The position numbers were made by a program, and so were the translations under genes. 64,000 nt of DNA, taken from contig NC_063015.1 in assembly GCF_020509005.1 (NCBI RefSeq), positions 3,782,001 to 3,846,000 of the forward strand, written 5' to 3'. Below are positions 9,581 to 20,700 of the stretch, piece by piece (position 1 is the first letter of the stretch; each line of letters begins with the position of its first letter). Under the pieces are notes generated by a model, which was given only the letters and a program-made list of their open reading frames with translations, was not told the DNA's origin and ran no database searches. Source of the DNA: Fulvia fulva. Its lineage: Eukaryota; Ascomycota; Dothideomycetes; Mycosphaerellales; Mycosphaerellaceae.

Positions 9581-10617
9581 CGCTCGTGGTTGGTGATCAA
9601 AGCTTGTGATCGTGCTCGTCGGCGTTGGTGGAACGTGCTTGATGTGGTCGTGCTCAGAACTGGGGTATGGCTGTCGTGTGTGATTGTCGGGTGCGGTCGA
9701 TAGACTTGAAAAAGGAACTCATGTTATATGTTTCTCACATAAACTTGTTCACCAGAGCACGACACTCGTCTTTGTGGAATCTTCACTGGCGCAACACTGT
9801 GAGCCGTGCCGCTAGTTGCCGCACCAAGTATTCCAAGGCATATGGCGAATGAAACGCCACTTCGCGTTGTCAAGTACTTCACTAAAGTGCTCTCATACCA
9901 AGGAATGTAGCCTCGCTCTGGTGAAGATGAATACTGATCAAGCGCTTAGCGTCAAGGTTGGTGCAAAATAACGCGCTTCCGAGCAGCGAGACGAAGCTCC
10001 CTCTGGTCCAGAAACTCGACGTCTGATTAGAGGCGGTGACCAACTTCATGGTCAGCACTCACACGATTCAAATGCCAGTAGAGCTGGAACGTACATTTCC
10101 GTGTACATACCGCCCCTGGTGTACGTACAACGTGCTATACAGTAAAAGTCAGCTCAAAGAAGGTTCTCAACACCCGTGGCCATGGCTTAGCTCGATCTGT
10201 CAGTCTTTGCGGTGTCGAGTCCAACGTATACAGCTGATAGTACTGCCGAGATGTGAGGGTAGTATCGAATCGATTCTGGTTTCGATGTCTTTCTACTGTA
10301 GTGACCTGTGATGAAAGTCAGCGGCCACTTATCGCAATTGATGAAAAGGGAGCTCACAACTCTTGCGCCGCTTGTCGCTGCCACTTATGTCGCCTTTGAG
10401 GTGCCGCTGGCGCTGAGCTCCTCTGTGGCGCAGTCTCCAAAAATCCTCCTTCGCGCAATCTTGCTGTCGGATTTTGCCGCGAATGAGTCTTGTCCTTTCA
10501 TCTCATCGATCCGCCGTGGAACGGAACCAGTGTCAAAGTCCAGCCTTGTCCTGCTCTGCTCTGCTCTGCTCTGCTCTGCCCTGCAATGTTCATGCTCTGT
10601 CTGCCTTCGCCCGCCTC
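9581..10617. other. Intergenic region with a CTGCT microsatellite
   Basis: About 1 kb without a supported gene. Short open frames exist on both strands (10036-10311 and 10308-10634) but have no motif, and the second reads through a simple repeat. Confidence 0.45.
10551..10579. repeat. (CTGCT)n microsatellite
   Basis: About six tandem copies of the five-base unit CTGCT, just beyond the 3' end of the NTF2-like gene. A simple-sequence repeat likely to vary in length between strains. Confidence 0.9.
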
Positions 10618-11188
10618 TCACACCACGAACCTGAAGTTCTGTGTCTGAATCACCCACTGCCTTCCTTCACCAGACTTACCCAGGTCCTTGTTCGCCACCA
10701 ACACGAGGTGATCGGCAAAGCCTCGCATGGGACCATCTTTACGCTCAAACAGCCGTACATAACCGCTGACCTGACCAGTATCCATCAGTCCACAATGTTC
10801 TCCACTTAGAGATCCGCATCTTTCATACCTGCACCGAGATGCTCACGTTCCTCTCAGCCTCCTTCTTCGTGCTCTTCTTTGCGCCATCCACGCATTCGTT
10901 CAAGATGTGGGCGTTCAAGCTCTGCACCTCAAGGAAGAAGTATGGCATTTTGTCGAACTCTTTCTGGAACTCTGCGCCGCTGAAGAAAGCTTCCCCATTC
11001 CAGCAGATGAAAGGAAGGTTCCTCTTTGCGTCGGCCTCGTCTTTTTCGGCTGCGCAGTAGTAGGTGGACACTGTCGCGCGAGAATTGTGCAGGGCGGCGT
11101 AGAAGTTGTCGACGAAGGACTCGGCGGTTTCGGTGGCAACCTTAGTGAGGTCTGCCTCGGATAGCTTGACGGTCTTGTCGGCTGCCAT
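10618..11188 (-). CDS. NTF2-like mRNA export factor (NXT1/p15 type), 170 aa
   Basis: Two exons, 11188-10829 and 10770-10618, with a 58-nt intron (10828-10771, GTATGA..GGTCAG) that joins ISVQ to VSGYVRLFERK in phase. The fold is NTF2-like: a helical N-terminus (ESFVDNFYAALHNSRATVST), then the strand FICWNGEAFFSGAEFQKEF, then LEVQSLNAHIL, and the C-terminal strand QWVIQTQNFRFVV. This pattern fits the p15/NXT1 partner of the Mex67/TAP mRNA export receptor at nuclear pores better than the Ran-GDP importer NTF2 itself. A putative GTAAGT near the end is not used, because the frame reads straight through to RFVV. It is divergent from the eL38 gene with only 207 bp between the start codons. Confidence 0.88.
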
Positions 11189-11395
11189 GTCGGCTGCAGC
11201 ACGCTAGTGTGCAGGTGAAGCAAGGAGTGAAATGTTGCAGCTAACATGTGATGCGCCGCTGCAGCTTCCGCCAAGCAGTCGGAATCAAGTCCGCCGCGAT
11301 TTCCCCACTCGAGCATTTTGCATTGGCTTCGAACTTTTGGCAGGAACGAAGAGCAGTCCACCGCCAGACAACAGCAGAGTCGACCATCGCCCAAC

Positions 11396-11796
11396 ATGCC
11401 AAAGGAAATCAACGACATCAAGGCCTTCCTCGAGGTGTCTCGCCGCAAGGATGCTTCCTGTACGTCGGCCACCCATTGCGCACACCGGCGCAAGGTGCAG
11501 ACACGGCGCAAACAGAATACTGACATATGATACTACAGCCGCCAGGATAAAGAAGAACAAGGCCACAGGCCAGACCAAGTTCAAGGTCCGATGCCAGCGA
11601 TATCTCTACACCCTCACCCTCAAGGACTCGGACAAGGCCGACAAGCTGAAGCAGTCACTCCCACCTGGTACACTCCCATTCCCGCCACCTCTCCCTACCC
11701 TCCTTCCTCTTGCTGATACGCTTCATCCCAGGCCTCACCGTCACCGAGACCCCAAAGAAGAACGCCAAGGGCAAGCACACCGCCAAGACCTCATAG
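11396..11796 (+). CDS. rpl38: 60S ribosomal protein eL38, 85 aa
   Basis: Three exons: 11396-11459, 11539-11667 and 11732-11796. Introns of 79 and 64 nt have GTACGT..CTACAG and GTACAC..CCCAG ends, and both phases agree. The product starts [20 protein letters not shown], continues [20 protein letters not shown] and ends [11 protein letters not shown], matching eL38 over its whole length. It is a small basic protein of the large ribosomal subunit. An early intron is usual for fungal ribosomal-protein genes. The ATG context (CCAACATGCC) is reasonable. The upstream 207 bp is shared with the mRNA-export factor gene on the other strand. Confidence 0.97.
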
Positions 11797-12456
11797 ACGA
11801 CCCAACGAAAGCATGATCAAAGAGCACGGCGTTTGGAGACAAGGGACAACTGCATGGGCTTGTGAGGGTATCATGGTACGACTCTGGCAATCCTGTATGG
11901 GAGAGCTAGTGGAGACTTTACTTAGTAGCACTATGTCATGAGTAATGGCAATGCGAATGGATGTCTCGTTGCGTGCCCGACTATGTCTACCTGAACGTGA
12001 AGAGCTTGTGAAGAACAACGAGGTGACTAATGAGGTGAGTGGGCATGTTCTGGTCGTCGTGTGGTGATGTTTGATACCAATCTTCCCGATTATGGGCTCG
12101 CGGGGCGAGCAGTCTTTATGCTGCGGCAAAAGAAGTGTTTACCACCCGGGATGATGTCTCCCAAATCAGCAGAAAGTCATGGACTGCGCCATCCGAGCGA
12201 ACACGATCGTCGAAGGTCCCAAAGCCCATGTACTCCGTCTATCGTAAATCAGCATCAGTAGGTCAGCTGCCTCCGATTCCTTTACTCCTTTGGTAGCCAC
12301 AACTCCCTGCGGCACATCCGGTCCTATTCCGATTGTGACGTTGATATGATGATCAACGTGCAGTATCAGCATGACATGTAAGTACAATCCCTTTTACTCT
12401 CCTAACATCAATTGAGGTAAGCAACAATCGCATTGCAACAGCTCTCACCACCAGTC
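11797..12456. other. Intergenic region
   Basis: About 660 bases between eL38 and the metallo-beta-lactamase-fold gene, holding the eL38 3' end and the next promoter. Minus-strand frames up to 112 codons have no motif. Confidence 0.45.
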
Positions 12457-13551
12457 ATGTCTTCACAAACTATCAAACACCACCTCACCCTGGACCCAAC
12501 CCACCACCAACCTCCCACCCGCGACGAGACCGCAGAAAGCAGCCAAGCAGACCTTCCACCACCAACACCCAAACTCTCCCACCAACATCCAACCAAATCC
12601 CACGGCAAAGAAAACGCCAGCCTCTACTTCATCGGCACCGCAACCACTCTCCTCCAATGGCAAGGCATCCGAATCCTAACAGACCCCAACTTCCTCCACG
12701 CCGGCGAGCACGTCCACCTCGGCCCCGGCGTGACTGGCACTCGCGTCACAAATCCTGCCGTCGATCTCCATGCTCTGCCGCATATTGATGCGGTGTTGCT
12801 GAGTCATTACCACGCCGACCACTTTGATGAACTGGTGGAGAAATCGCTGCGAAGGGATCTGCCGATTGTTACGACGCCGCATGCGAAGGAGCATTTGGCA
12901 GATAAGAAATCTGGCGAGGAGAAGTTCACGCAGGTTCATGATTTGAATACGTTTGAGAATGCTCTCCTCGATATCAAGACCGAGGGCGTGGCCTCGCCGG
13001 ACCGCATCCCAGCCATCAAAGTCACAGCAATGCCAGGGAAACATGTCCCTCCTGGTCCCCTGAACGTTGCGAACGATATTCTCGGTGCGGTCCCACCGAC
13101 GAATGGCTGGATGTTGGAATTGGGGAGTAAGCCTGCGATGAGTACGGTCGCCTCCGATTTTCGCTCGGGTTATAGAGTTTACATATCTGGCGACACACTC
13201 CTCGTCGACGACCTCAAGGAGATCCCTAAGCGTTACGCTGGACTCGAAATAGATCTCATGCTCATCCATCTCGGTGGTACGACGATTCCAGGCCCGAAAG
13301 TGCCGCTGTTGATGGTGACTATGGATGCTGTGCAGGGGGTGAAACTGATGCAATTGATCAAGCCGGATGTGACGATTCCAGTGCATTATGATGATTACGA
13401 TGTGTTCTTGAGTCCGTTGGAGGATTTCAAGAAGGCGGTTACGAAGGCGGGGTTTGATGATAGAGTGGTTTATTTGGATCGGGCGGAGGAGTATAGATTC
13501 CACGTGAGAGAGGGAGAGGATGTTGAGGGCATGTTGAGGGGAGGACGCTGA
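12457..13551 (+). CDS. UlaG-like metallo-beta-lactamase-fold protein, 364 aa
   Basis: Single exon with ATG at 12457 (MSSQTIKHHLTLDPTHH); the frame is open upstream only from a TTG. The first 50 residues are proline- and histidine-rich and probably disordered. The fold begins ENASLYFIGTATTLLQWQGI. The metal site HYHADH lies at residues 117-122, followed later by SGDTLL (bridging Asp) and IPVHYDDYDVF (last His). The order matches Lactamase_B_2 proteins such as bacterial UlaG and NAPE-PLD relatives, which hydrolyse phosphoesters or lactones with one or two Zn or Mn ions. The substrate is unknown. Its stop lies only 24 bp before the hAT target site duplication, so the transposon landed in its 3' flank. 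Confidence 0.88.
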   Translation: MSSQTIKHHLTLDPTHHQPPTRDETAESSQADLPPPTPKLSHQHPTKSHGKENASLYFIGTATTLLQWQGIRILTDPNFLHAGEHVHLGPGVTGTRVTNPAVDLHALPHIDAVLLSHYHADHFDELVEKSLRRDLPIVTTPHAKEHLADKKSGEEKFTQVHDLNTFENALLDIKTEGVASPDRIPAIKVTAMPGKHVPPGPLNVANDILGAVPPTNGWMLELGSKPAMSTVASDFRSGYRVYISGDTLLVDDLKEIPKRYAGLEIDLMLIHLGGTTIPGPKVPLLMVTMDAVQGVKLMQLIKPDVTIPVHYDDYDVFLSPLEDFKKAVTKAGFDDRVVYLDRAEEYRFHVREGEDVEGMLRGGR

Positions 13552-13575
13552 GCTCCTGAGATCAATTAGAGATCT

Positions 13576-13583
13576 GATGGAGC
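13576..13583. repeat. hAT target site duplication, left copy
   Basis: GATGGAGC directly before the terminal inverted repeat of the hAT element. The same eight bases recur at 16443-16450. Eight bases is the length hAT transposases make. Confidence 0.93.
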
Positions 13584-16442
13584 CAGTCTGATCAACAAGC
13601 AAGTCATTCTCCAAGGTTTGCAATCAAGCCTTGTCACAAGCAAGCAAGTTGGAAGCCTATAGCTTAGTCAGTATTTTCAAACAATCAAGCGGTGTTTTCT
13701 CCTTCGTTTACAAGCCTTGTGAGCATGTCTGTGTCGTTTTACAAGGTGTTGTTAATGATATTCAAGGTCATGTCGATCTAAGAAGGTGGAATTCTAGGAA
13801 GTGCGGACCTATCTCCAAGCTAATCGGATCACGTACCGACGGTCACGTGCTTTCCCGCTTCAGTTTTCCCGACTTCTCAATTCCGACGCGTCTATCTCAA
13901 CCTCTAAGCATCAACTTCACGACCTCACTACACCATAACATAGACTCGTAGCAAGTTGAAACTGGCAGTGTGCTTTCAACCGTACTAGATACTGAAGATC
14001 TGTTCGCGCCGACTATCGAGATTAACGCCGTGAGCAACAAAGCCGACATATCCAAGGTGCTAGGGAAGAGAAAGTACGACTTGCTTGACCAGCCAGATTG
14101 GACGCGACTGAAGGCCTATTGCCGTACCTCACAAGACCGCAACTACTCATCATTCATTTGGAACTACGGCTGGCCTATTGAGGACAAAGATAGGCTCGAA
14201 TGCTAGCTCTGTAAGCTATGCCACAGCGCTAGTAGAAAAGAGAAGGGCATCTATAAGACCAACGTCTCTACGACTAGTGCTTCGAACTATATAAAGACGA
14301 AGCACCACATCGATAGTAACGGTGTCATTCAACCGAAAGAGAAGAAGAGGAAGGGCTTGGATCAATATTACAGTGGGCAGCAGATTAATAACGAGCGTGC
14401 TATCGAATTCAATAAGGACGAGTTAAGGTCCAGACAGTGCGCTTCAGACGACTACTTGTCTACCTTCAAGAGCGCTATAAGTCCTATCTACCGTGTCAAG
14501 TCACTACCGGCTCAACAATCGATAGAATCTACGATAAGACACTAGGCTATATCACGGAAGAATTGGCCTTATCATTAAGCAAGATCAGCTACAGCTTCGA
14601 CTTGTAGACTTCGAAGAATAAGCTCGTACTACTTAGGCTCGTTGCTCACTTTATTAATAAGGACGGTAAAGCTACGAAGATGCTACTCGTATTGCTACGA
14701 TAGCGAGGTCGTCATTCTAGATACAATATCTCCGAGACTATTAGCAACACGCTTGTCCACTACGGCGTAGAGCATAAGATCGGTTACTTTATTACTGATA
14801 ACGCTAGTAACAACCCGAAGGCAATAGGCTTTATGTCTACCGAGTACGGACTCGATAAGAAGTGGTACTAGCTTCGCTATACTGGTCATACCTTTAACCT
14901 TACTATATAAGCTACGCTCTTCGGCAAGCACGTAGGCGATATCACGTAGGGCTTCGAAGACGAGCTTGTCGCTATTGAATCGGTTAAAGAGGCCAATCTA
15001 CTGCTATAGCGAACGCGAGGGCCTATCGGTAAGCTTCACTACGTACTATATTTCATTGACTCGTCACCTTAGCGCCTAGAGCTATTAGATCAACTACAAC
15101 TTGACCTTATGACTCTAACGAAGCCGGACAGCGCTTAAGACATATACGGCATTATCTACGCTATCGAGACATACTAGAACAGCTATGTCGATAGTGCCGA
15201 GAGAGCCGCGTACCTAATGCTAGCTATCGACGAGTTTATACGCCGAGAAGTCGACAGCTAGCATAACTACCTACGCCGCTATATAGAGCGCGGTATAGAG
15301 CCTAGTCGTAAACCTCCTTCGATCGTACGCGATGCCCTCACCGCTGACGATTAGACTGTCATTAAGCGATATATCGAGATCCTTCGGCCGTTAAAGGACG
15401 TAACGATGACTCTATAAGGTGATGCCGGCGGCAACTTCGGTATAATCTAGTAGGTACTGCCTACTTTCGCTCGCGTAATACAATACTTCGAAGAGTAGCG
15501 AGAGAGGTATCTACTTTAGCCACTACGGCGTGCACTACCGCGGTCTCGAATGACGGCTAATATAACACTTGAACGAGTGTCGGATAAGGAGCTCGAGCTG
15601 CCCTTAACCGTAGAGGGTCACTTCTCTACAGCGATCAACCTTGCTTAGCAGAAGATAAGTAAATACTTTATGCGATTAGACGACACGCCTATGTACGTAG
15701 CAGCAGTCGTATTACACCTAAGAATGAAGTGGCGTTAGCTTGAGTATAACGAAAGCGATGGCTGCTTCGGTCCTACTAATACGTGGATTATAGGCCGTAA
15801 GAAAGAGGTAACGAAGCTCTGGCTAACCTACAAGCCAGTCACGATCAAGAAGAAGCAGCCGCAACAGTCCTTACACCTTGCCGTCGATAAGGGCTTCGTC
15901 GAAGATTACGAGAGCGACGAAGATTACGCTCAACGAGGCCTCGATAAGATGGAGCAGTACATACGCCTACCGCGGTGCCCTGAAGCTGAGCTTGCTATTA
16001 CTGATTCACCTGGCAAGTATTGGGTTGATAAGCTACCGCAATGGCCCAATCTAGCACGAATGGCGCTCGATATCTACTGCTGCCCTACAATGAGTGATGA
16101 GCCGGAGCGACAGTTTAGTCAAGCAGGTAATATTCTTACACCGAAGCGGAGGCACATAGCAGCAAGCACTATCAACAACCTAATGACCTTGAAAAGCTGG
16201 TGCAAGCAAGGGGTGATAACGATTGAGTAAGAGCTGTTCAATAGGGTGAGAACTCCGGCAACAACACCTCCGACAGCAACACCAGCAACGACGACGATAT
16301 AGGTCTTGGCACGTCACAAGTTGAGCAACCAAGGCAAGTCAGATGCTGTGTATTCACTTGCAAGGCAGGTCACGAGCTAGCAGGGTACAAACAATCAAGT
16401 CATTCACCTCATTTTTGACTCGTTTGTTTGTTGATCAGTCTG
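13584..16442 (+). mobile_element. hAT-superfamily DNA transposon, complete but inactivated
   Basis: A 2,859-bp element bounded by terminal inverted repeats (CAGTCTGATCAACAAGCAA at 13584; the right end reads CAGACTGATCAACAAACAA on the other strand) and an exact 8-bp target duplication. The plus strand encodes a transposase. A BED-type zinc finger lies near 14195-14320 (LCKLC with downstream His, preceded by TAG where CAG would give Gln). The C-terminal hAT dimerisation block is at 16090-16230 (SDEPERQFSQAGNILTPKRR). The frame is broken by many TAG/TAA codons from about 14,200 to 15,950, where CpA is nearly absent and TpA enriched, the RIP pattern. The outer 500-600 bp at each end keep CpA. Subterminal CAAG-rich direct repeats flank both ends. 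Confidence 0.93.
13970..16230 (+). pseudogene. hAT transposase, RIP-degraded
   Basis: Remnant of the transposase gene of the hAT element. Open segments survive at the ends: the 13970-14206 segment (N-terminal, before the zinc finger) and the 15949-16230 segment (hAT C-terminal dimerisation domain ending GVITIE). Between them the best frame is interrupted repeatedly by TAG and TAA, mostly where CAG or CAA would be expected. It cannot encode a working transposase. Confidence 0.88.
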
Positions 16443-16450
16443 GATGGAGC
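16443..16450. repeat. hAT target site duplication, right copy
   Basis: GATGGAGC, identical to 13576-13583. No mutation separates the two copies, so the insertion is not very old or the flanks have been spared RIP. Confidence 0.93.
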
Positions 16451-16609
16451 CAAGAGTAGTGCATGTTACATCAGGTTTGGCTGGAGCGCAGCAGCAGCCA
16501 AAGACGTGCAGAGCGGTGATATCTTCCCCTGACGGTGTCCAAAAGACACTTTCGGCTTCGGTACAGCTGAATGTCCCTGCTATCCTGCGAATCGGGTACA
16601 GTCAATCGT

Positions 16610-16960
16610 CTAGATAGCTCCAACCTTCTTCAGCCACTCCTTGCTCGCATGCACCAGATCTTGCTCCTGAACCTCAAACTCCTCCCAATCCGGCAACTCA
16701 AACCATGGCATCTGATACTCATCAATCGCAATGAGGGTATGATACTTCAAGCCTCTGTCATACTTAGCATATTCGTGGTAGCTGTAAGGGCAGCCACAGC
16801 CAAGACCATCGCGATCCGCATCCGGCCGACCGTGGAAGTCCATAGCCTCGGAATAGTACCCTCCATGCCCGATGAAGTGTGTGACGGCGTCGCAGACCAG
16901 CTCGGTGGATCTGATCTTCAGTCCGATCGCAATGTAAGACTCTGGCTCGTAGACAACGTC
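16610..16960 (-). pseudogene. Displaced C-terminal part of the BTB gene
   Basis: Directly after the in-frame TAA at 16961-16963, the same frame stays open for 116 more codons: DVVYEPESYIAIGLKIRSTE, then FIGHGGYYSEAMDFHGRPD, ending KEWLKKVGAI. The block continues the BTB protein in the way its Dothideomycete relatives do (W-x-D-V..P-x-x-Y..IG-x-K). It is therefore part of the ancestral gene, now cut off unless the stop is read through. No acceptor AG within the next 60 bases restores the frame from the GTAAGA that overlaps the stop. Confidence 0.7.
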
Positions 16961-17760
16961 TTACCACATCTTGGGATGCTCTGAAAGCAGCACCTCGATC
17001 GCTGATGCGATGCAGGGCAGGAAGTCGTAGTACTCGGCCAGAGCGATGACATTGGCCACGTCCACCACGACGGTCCCTATGGGACTGTCGCTCAAGTCAA
17101 CCACCATTTGATGCAGGAGCGCGAATGCGATCTTGTGTGCGCGTATTGAATTCTCGCGCTCGACGGAAGTGGTAACCCCCTTGACCGTGCGACACCAGCC
17201 TTCGCTGCGATCAGTCCGGCGCTCATTCAACGTGGGGACCCCGCTGGCAAGGCTCGAGTGGCAGAAAGTATTTATGTAGATCGGTTCGGTCGAAATGATA
17301 CCCCGGTCGTCGCGAGACGTTTCCTCTGTGGGCCACTCCATCGATTTGTCCTGTCGCCATGTCAGCATTGCGAAGGCTAGACTCATAGTCGCGACCGGGG
17401 CTTACCTCGTCCGAAATCGTGAAAGCCGCGTCGTCGTAGAGCAGTCGGTATGTGTAGATGGGCAGATTGGTCCCGGCGTTCGTGGTGACGGTCGTGGCCA
17501 CCTTGGCTTTCTGCCAGTCCTTGCTAAAGCGCGACCTCAACCGCTGCGAGGCCGCGGCAAGGACCTTGCTGTGCACGACCAGAACGTCCTCGGGCTCGTG
17601 CGACAGATGGATGACCATGTCGCCGCCCTCGAGCTGAACAAGAGCCAGTGGTAGTTCGAGTGTGATCGCACCACTACATATGTCAGTAGGTTGGGACGTC
17701 TGCGGAGTGCGCTGGTACGTACAGGTGCTCGAGTACTGGATCTTGTGTACTTGTCGCCAT
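16961..17760 (-). CDS. BTB/POZ-domain protein, prematurely terminated (231 aa)
   Basis: Three exons, 17760-17723, 17673-17406 and 17350-16961. Introns are 49 nt (GTACGT..ATGTAG) and 55 nt (GTAAGC..GACAG). The joined product starts MATSTQDPVLEHLGAITLEL, then GGDMVIHLSHEPEDVLVVHS and KVLAAASQRLRSRFS, which is the BTB fold's first strands and the ascomycete family signature. A later helical part reads HQMVVDLSDSP and ALAEYYDFLPCIASAI. BTB domains form dimers and often bind Cul3; the partner here is unknown. The frame ends at TAA 16961-16963, where relatives continue W-x-D-V, giving a truncated protein (see 16610-16960). The hAT insertion ends 510 bp further on. Confidence 0.78.
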
Positions 17761-20700
17761 GAATTCTGGTGTGGAGCACTTGTGTGAGTGTGTCGCAGAC
17801 TCGAGGCAGTACGAGTAGCGATTTCTCGGGTGGTGCAAGAAGTTCGTGTGTGTGTGTGTGTCGGAAGCTCAAGTAGCTTTTGAAGAGTAGAGCGCGTCTT
17901 GATAACACGTCAGTGCGGTCAAAGCCGAGAGCGCTTCATTCATCAACTTACGAGTCCGTGCACGCCATTGTATAGAGTTTCGAAGCAGGGTATAGTCGGT
18001 AAATGAAAGAACCTGGGGACAGCGGCCACGACAGGATCCTTTGGACAAGTCTGTTCAGGAAGTGTAAGTGTGTTAATGCCATGGATCTGTGCTCCTGCGC
18101 CGCCAATTCACGCCCACGAAGAAGCGATGAAAGTGCCTCGACCTTGCGCGCCATGGTTCCCTCATCGTTCCTTACTGTGGTGTGATCATACTGGACGCAA
18201 GCACCTTGCTGAAAATTTCTCAGCAGCGTACATTTCAATCGCGAAACTCGCGCCTCATCTTAACAGCGAGACATGTTTCCTTCAGCTCACGGTTTTTGTG
18301 GACCTTTGTAACACTGGACAGCCATTGCTGTAGTGCAAGGGTTGTTGACAAAGTTGATTGCTGCTTGGCACTGTAACGACCGCTCTTTGCAAACCAGGCG
18401 TGCTAGAGTGAACAATGTGGAGATGCGAATAGGATCCTACGACGCGCGAGTGCTTCGCGTTGATCGCTATATTTGCGCATCGCTTGAGCACGCCGGCAGG
18501 CTTAAGCAACGATGTTTGCAGTGAAAGGTCTGAAGACGACGTCGCGCTTGGCGGTAACGAGCTTTATCCTCAGCCCTTGCTATACCGGTATCGCATGTCT
18601 CCGCTTCGTCTTTACTCTTAATTGTCTTGATTGCGGCAGTGTCGATGGCGCTTTTGCCGTTCGTCTCCGTCCTTCACCGTTACGTTGTCGGCCCAGTTGG
18701 GCAGACGGGGCAGACGGGGCAGACTCTCGCTGTTGCGGAAGCAACACTCATGTCTCTCAGAGGAGTCCGCTCGGGATAAGGCTATGACCACGTGTCGTCA
18801 TGCGTATTCGTCAACGTCAACAATATGTTTGAAAGGATGCCGTGAGTGGTCTGTGTCGTTGTATTGTTGCAAAGTATGTCTACGATGAGGTTGCGTTGCC
18901 GGCGTTCGCCAAGGTGATGGTAGCTCATAGCCTCGTACCCAGTCCGAGGGCCGTGAAAGTGGAGGTGGAACCAAGCTTGTCAGCGTGAGGGAACTTCACC
19001 TGTAACTGCTCCTTCCTCTTCCTCTTTTTGACTTGCTCATCACCCTCTCGCTGCGATACTGATGCCACGGGTGAGGCTCAAAGATGCAGTGCCAGAGCTA
19101 TGACGGCCGTGAAGGCAGTGAATAAGACCACGCGTGCATGCGCTTGACTGCGATGCACTCTGCAACCACGTAGGCTGCACGCTCGCTCACGAGGGTACAC
19201 CTCTTGCCAGTGCCAATTGGCGACTGGCTCACCGCGATCAAGCTGCGATACGACGACGATGCAGGACACGTGTAGACGGGTGGAACGACGCGGTGCCGGG
19301 CGCCGAGAGAAGAGCAAAGCGAAATAGAAGACCAACAGGCGGTGAGCCGGACGGTGAAAAAGGCGGATGGGCGGAATATGGTCGCCGTTGAGGTGAGATG
19401 CTTCATTGTGGTATGGGTCTGCCTCTCAAAGATGCAGCACCGCCATACCGATACTGGCGGGTCGCGGACAGCAACGGCAGGTGCTCATGGGGAGAAGGTA
19501 TCAGGACAATGCAGCTGACTGTGCAGATGGCGAATATCTCTGGGTGGTTGCGGTTGCTGAGCCAGCACGCATCAAGACCTCGAAGACTTCGCGCTCAAAT
19601 TTGTGGCAGCTGCTGCCTGAAGCCTGCCTGAACCTCGACTTCCTCCCTCGAACGCACCGGCACCTCGACACCACCACCTACAACCACCGAAACACTCTCA
19701 CGACCCATCATCAACACTTCACCAACCTCCTCTCGATCATCCCAACCCCCCTCGACCTCCACAGCACCCACAGCACCCTCGCCGCCCTCACCATCGGCTT
19801 TGCCGAGGCACAATCCCTCTCAGAACTGAAGCTATATAACACAAAATTCCCATCCCGTGACCATAGAATCCCACAGAGCATTGGAAGATAGCCACAAAGA
19901 CACCACAACATTGTGAACTCACCAACTGACACGCTTGCGCCTTGAGACACAGCGCCTTCAAGTAGTCAGATTGTGTGTACGACATACACATTGTTCCTCC
20001 AGCAACCTTCTCAATCGCGGCGTGAAAACAAACCACGAGACACTTGGGAATTTGATAGGGCTTGCACTCAATATTGGTGTGAGTCGAATTTTTGCATTTT
20101 CTTCGGGACGGGGTTCGAGTCCCGCGCAGGAGGACTTGGGGAATGGTGAGGAGGGTGAGTGAGAGTGAGTCGAGGAGGATCGGGAGAGTGGATGTATTTT
20201 GGGTCATGTTTTTCTCCTGGGTGCCTCTCTTCTTTTCGGCCTGCCCATGGGTTCGACTCCCAATGGTCGACATAGAACGTGTTCCCAAAGCCGAGCCCCT
20301 TTTTGGCGACAATCCACACACATTTTCAAGACACAACCACAGGTAGCTCTCTATGAATCTCAAAAGTGCCAGCGCATATCACACTTCAAGCCCTCTCTAG
20401 TTACACAATGTCGTCCACATCATGCAACTACCTACCTATCTCCAGACGAAGCAGGATCTGTCCATTCGAACGCTGTCCATTCGAACGGCTCACCAGAATG
20501 CAGATTTGCCAGCACACAACGAGCTACGGAATCAAAGCTAGCCCCAGTCGTTGCTGCCCATCTCACGCTACAAATCACCATGATACTCGCCCCCGACATT
20601 TATCTGGCACCCTCACGCGCGAAGCTGGTCCGCCCCTCGCTCACGGCCACCGCCACCTCCATCAACACAGCATGAGGCACCAGCATCAAAGCTTGCCAAT

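Noticed and set aside
10036..10634. Two plus-strand ORFs near the CTGCT repeat
   Set aside because: No motif; the second reads through the microsatellite and the antisense of the real NTF2-like exon 2.
16910..16964. Intron starting at GTAAGA over the BTB stop codon
   Set aside because: The nearby AG acceptors all rejoin as TGA, and the unspliced downstream frame is the family-like one.
20105..20130. tRNA-like T-arm (GGTTCGAGTCCCGC) and a similar one near 20250
   Set aside because: The stem has only four pairs and no D-arm, anticodon arm or acceptor stem can be drawn at the right distance.
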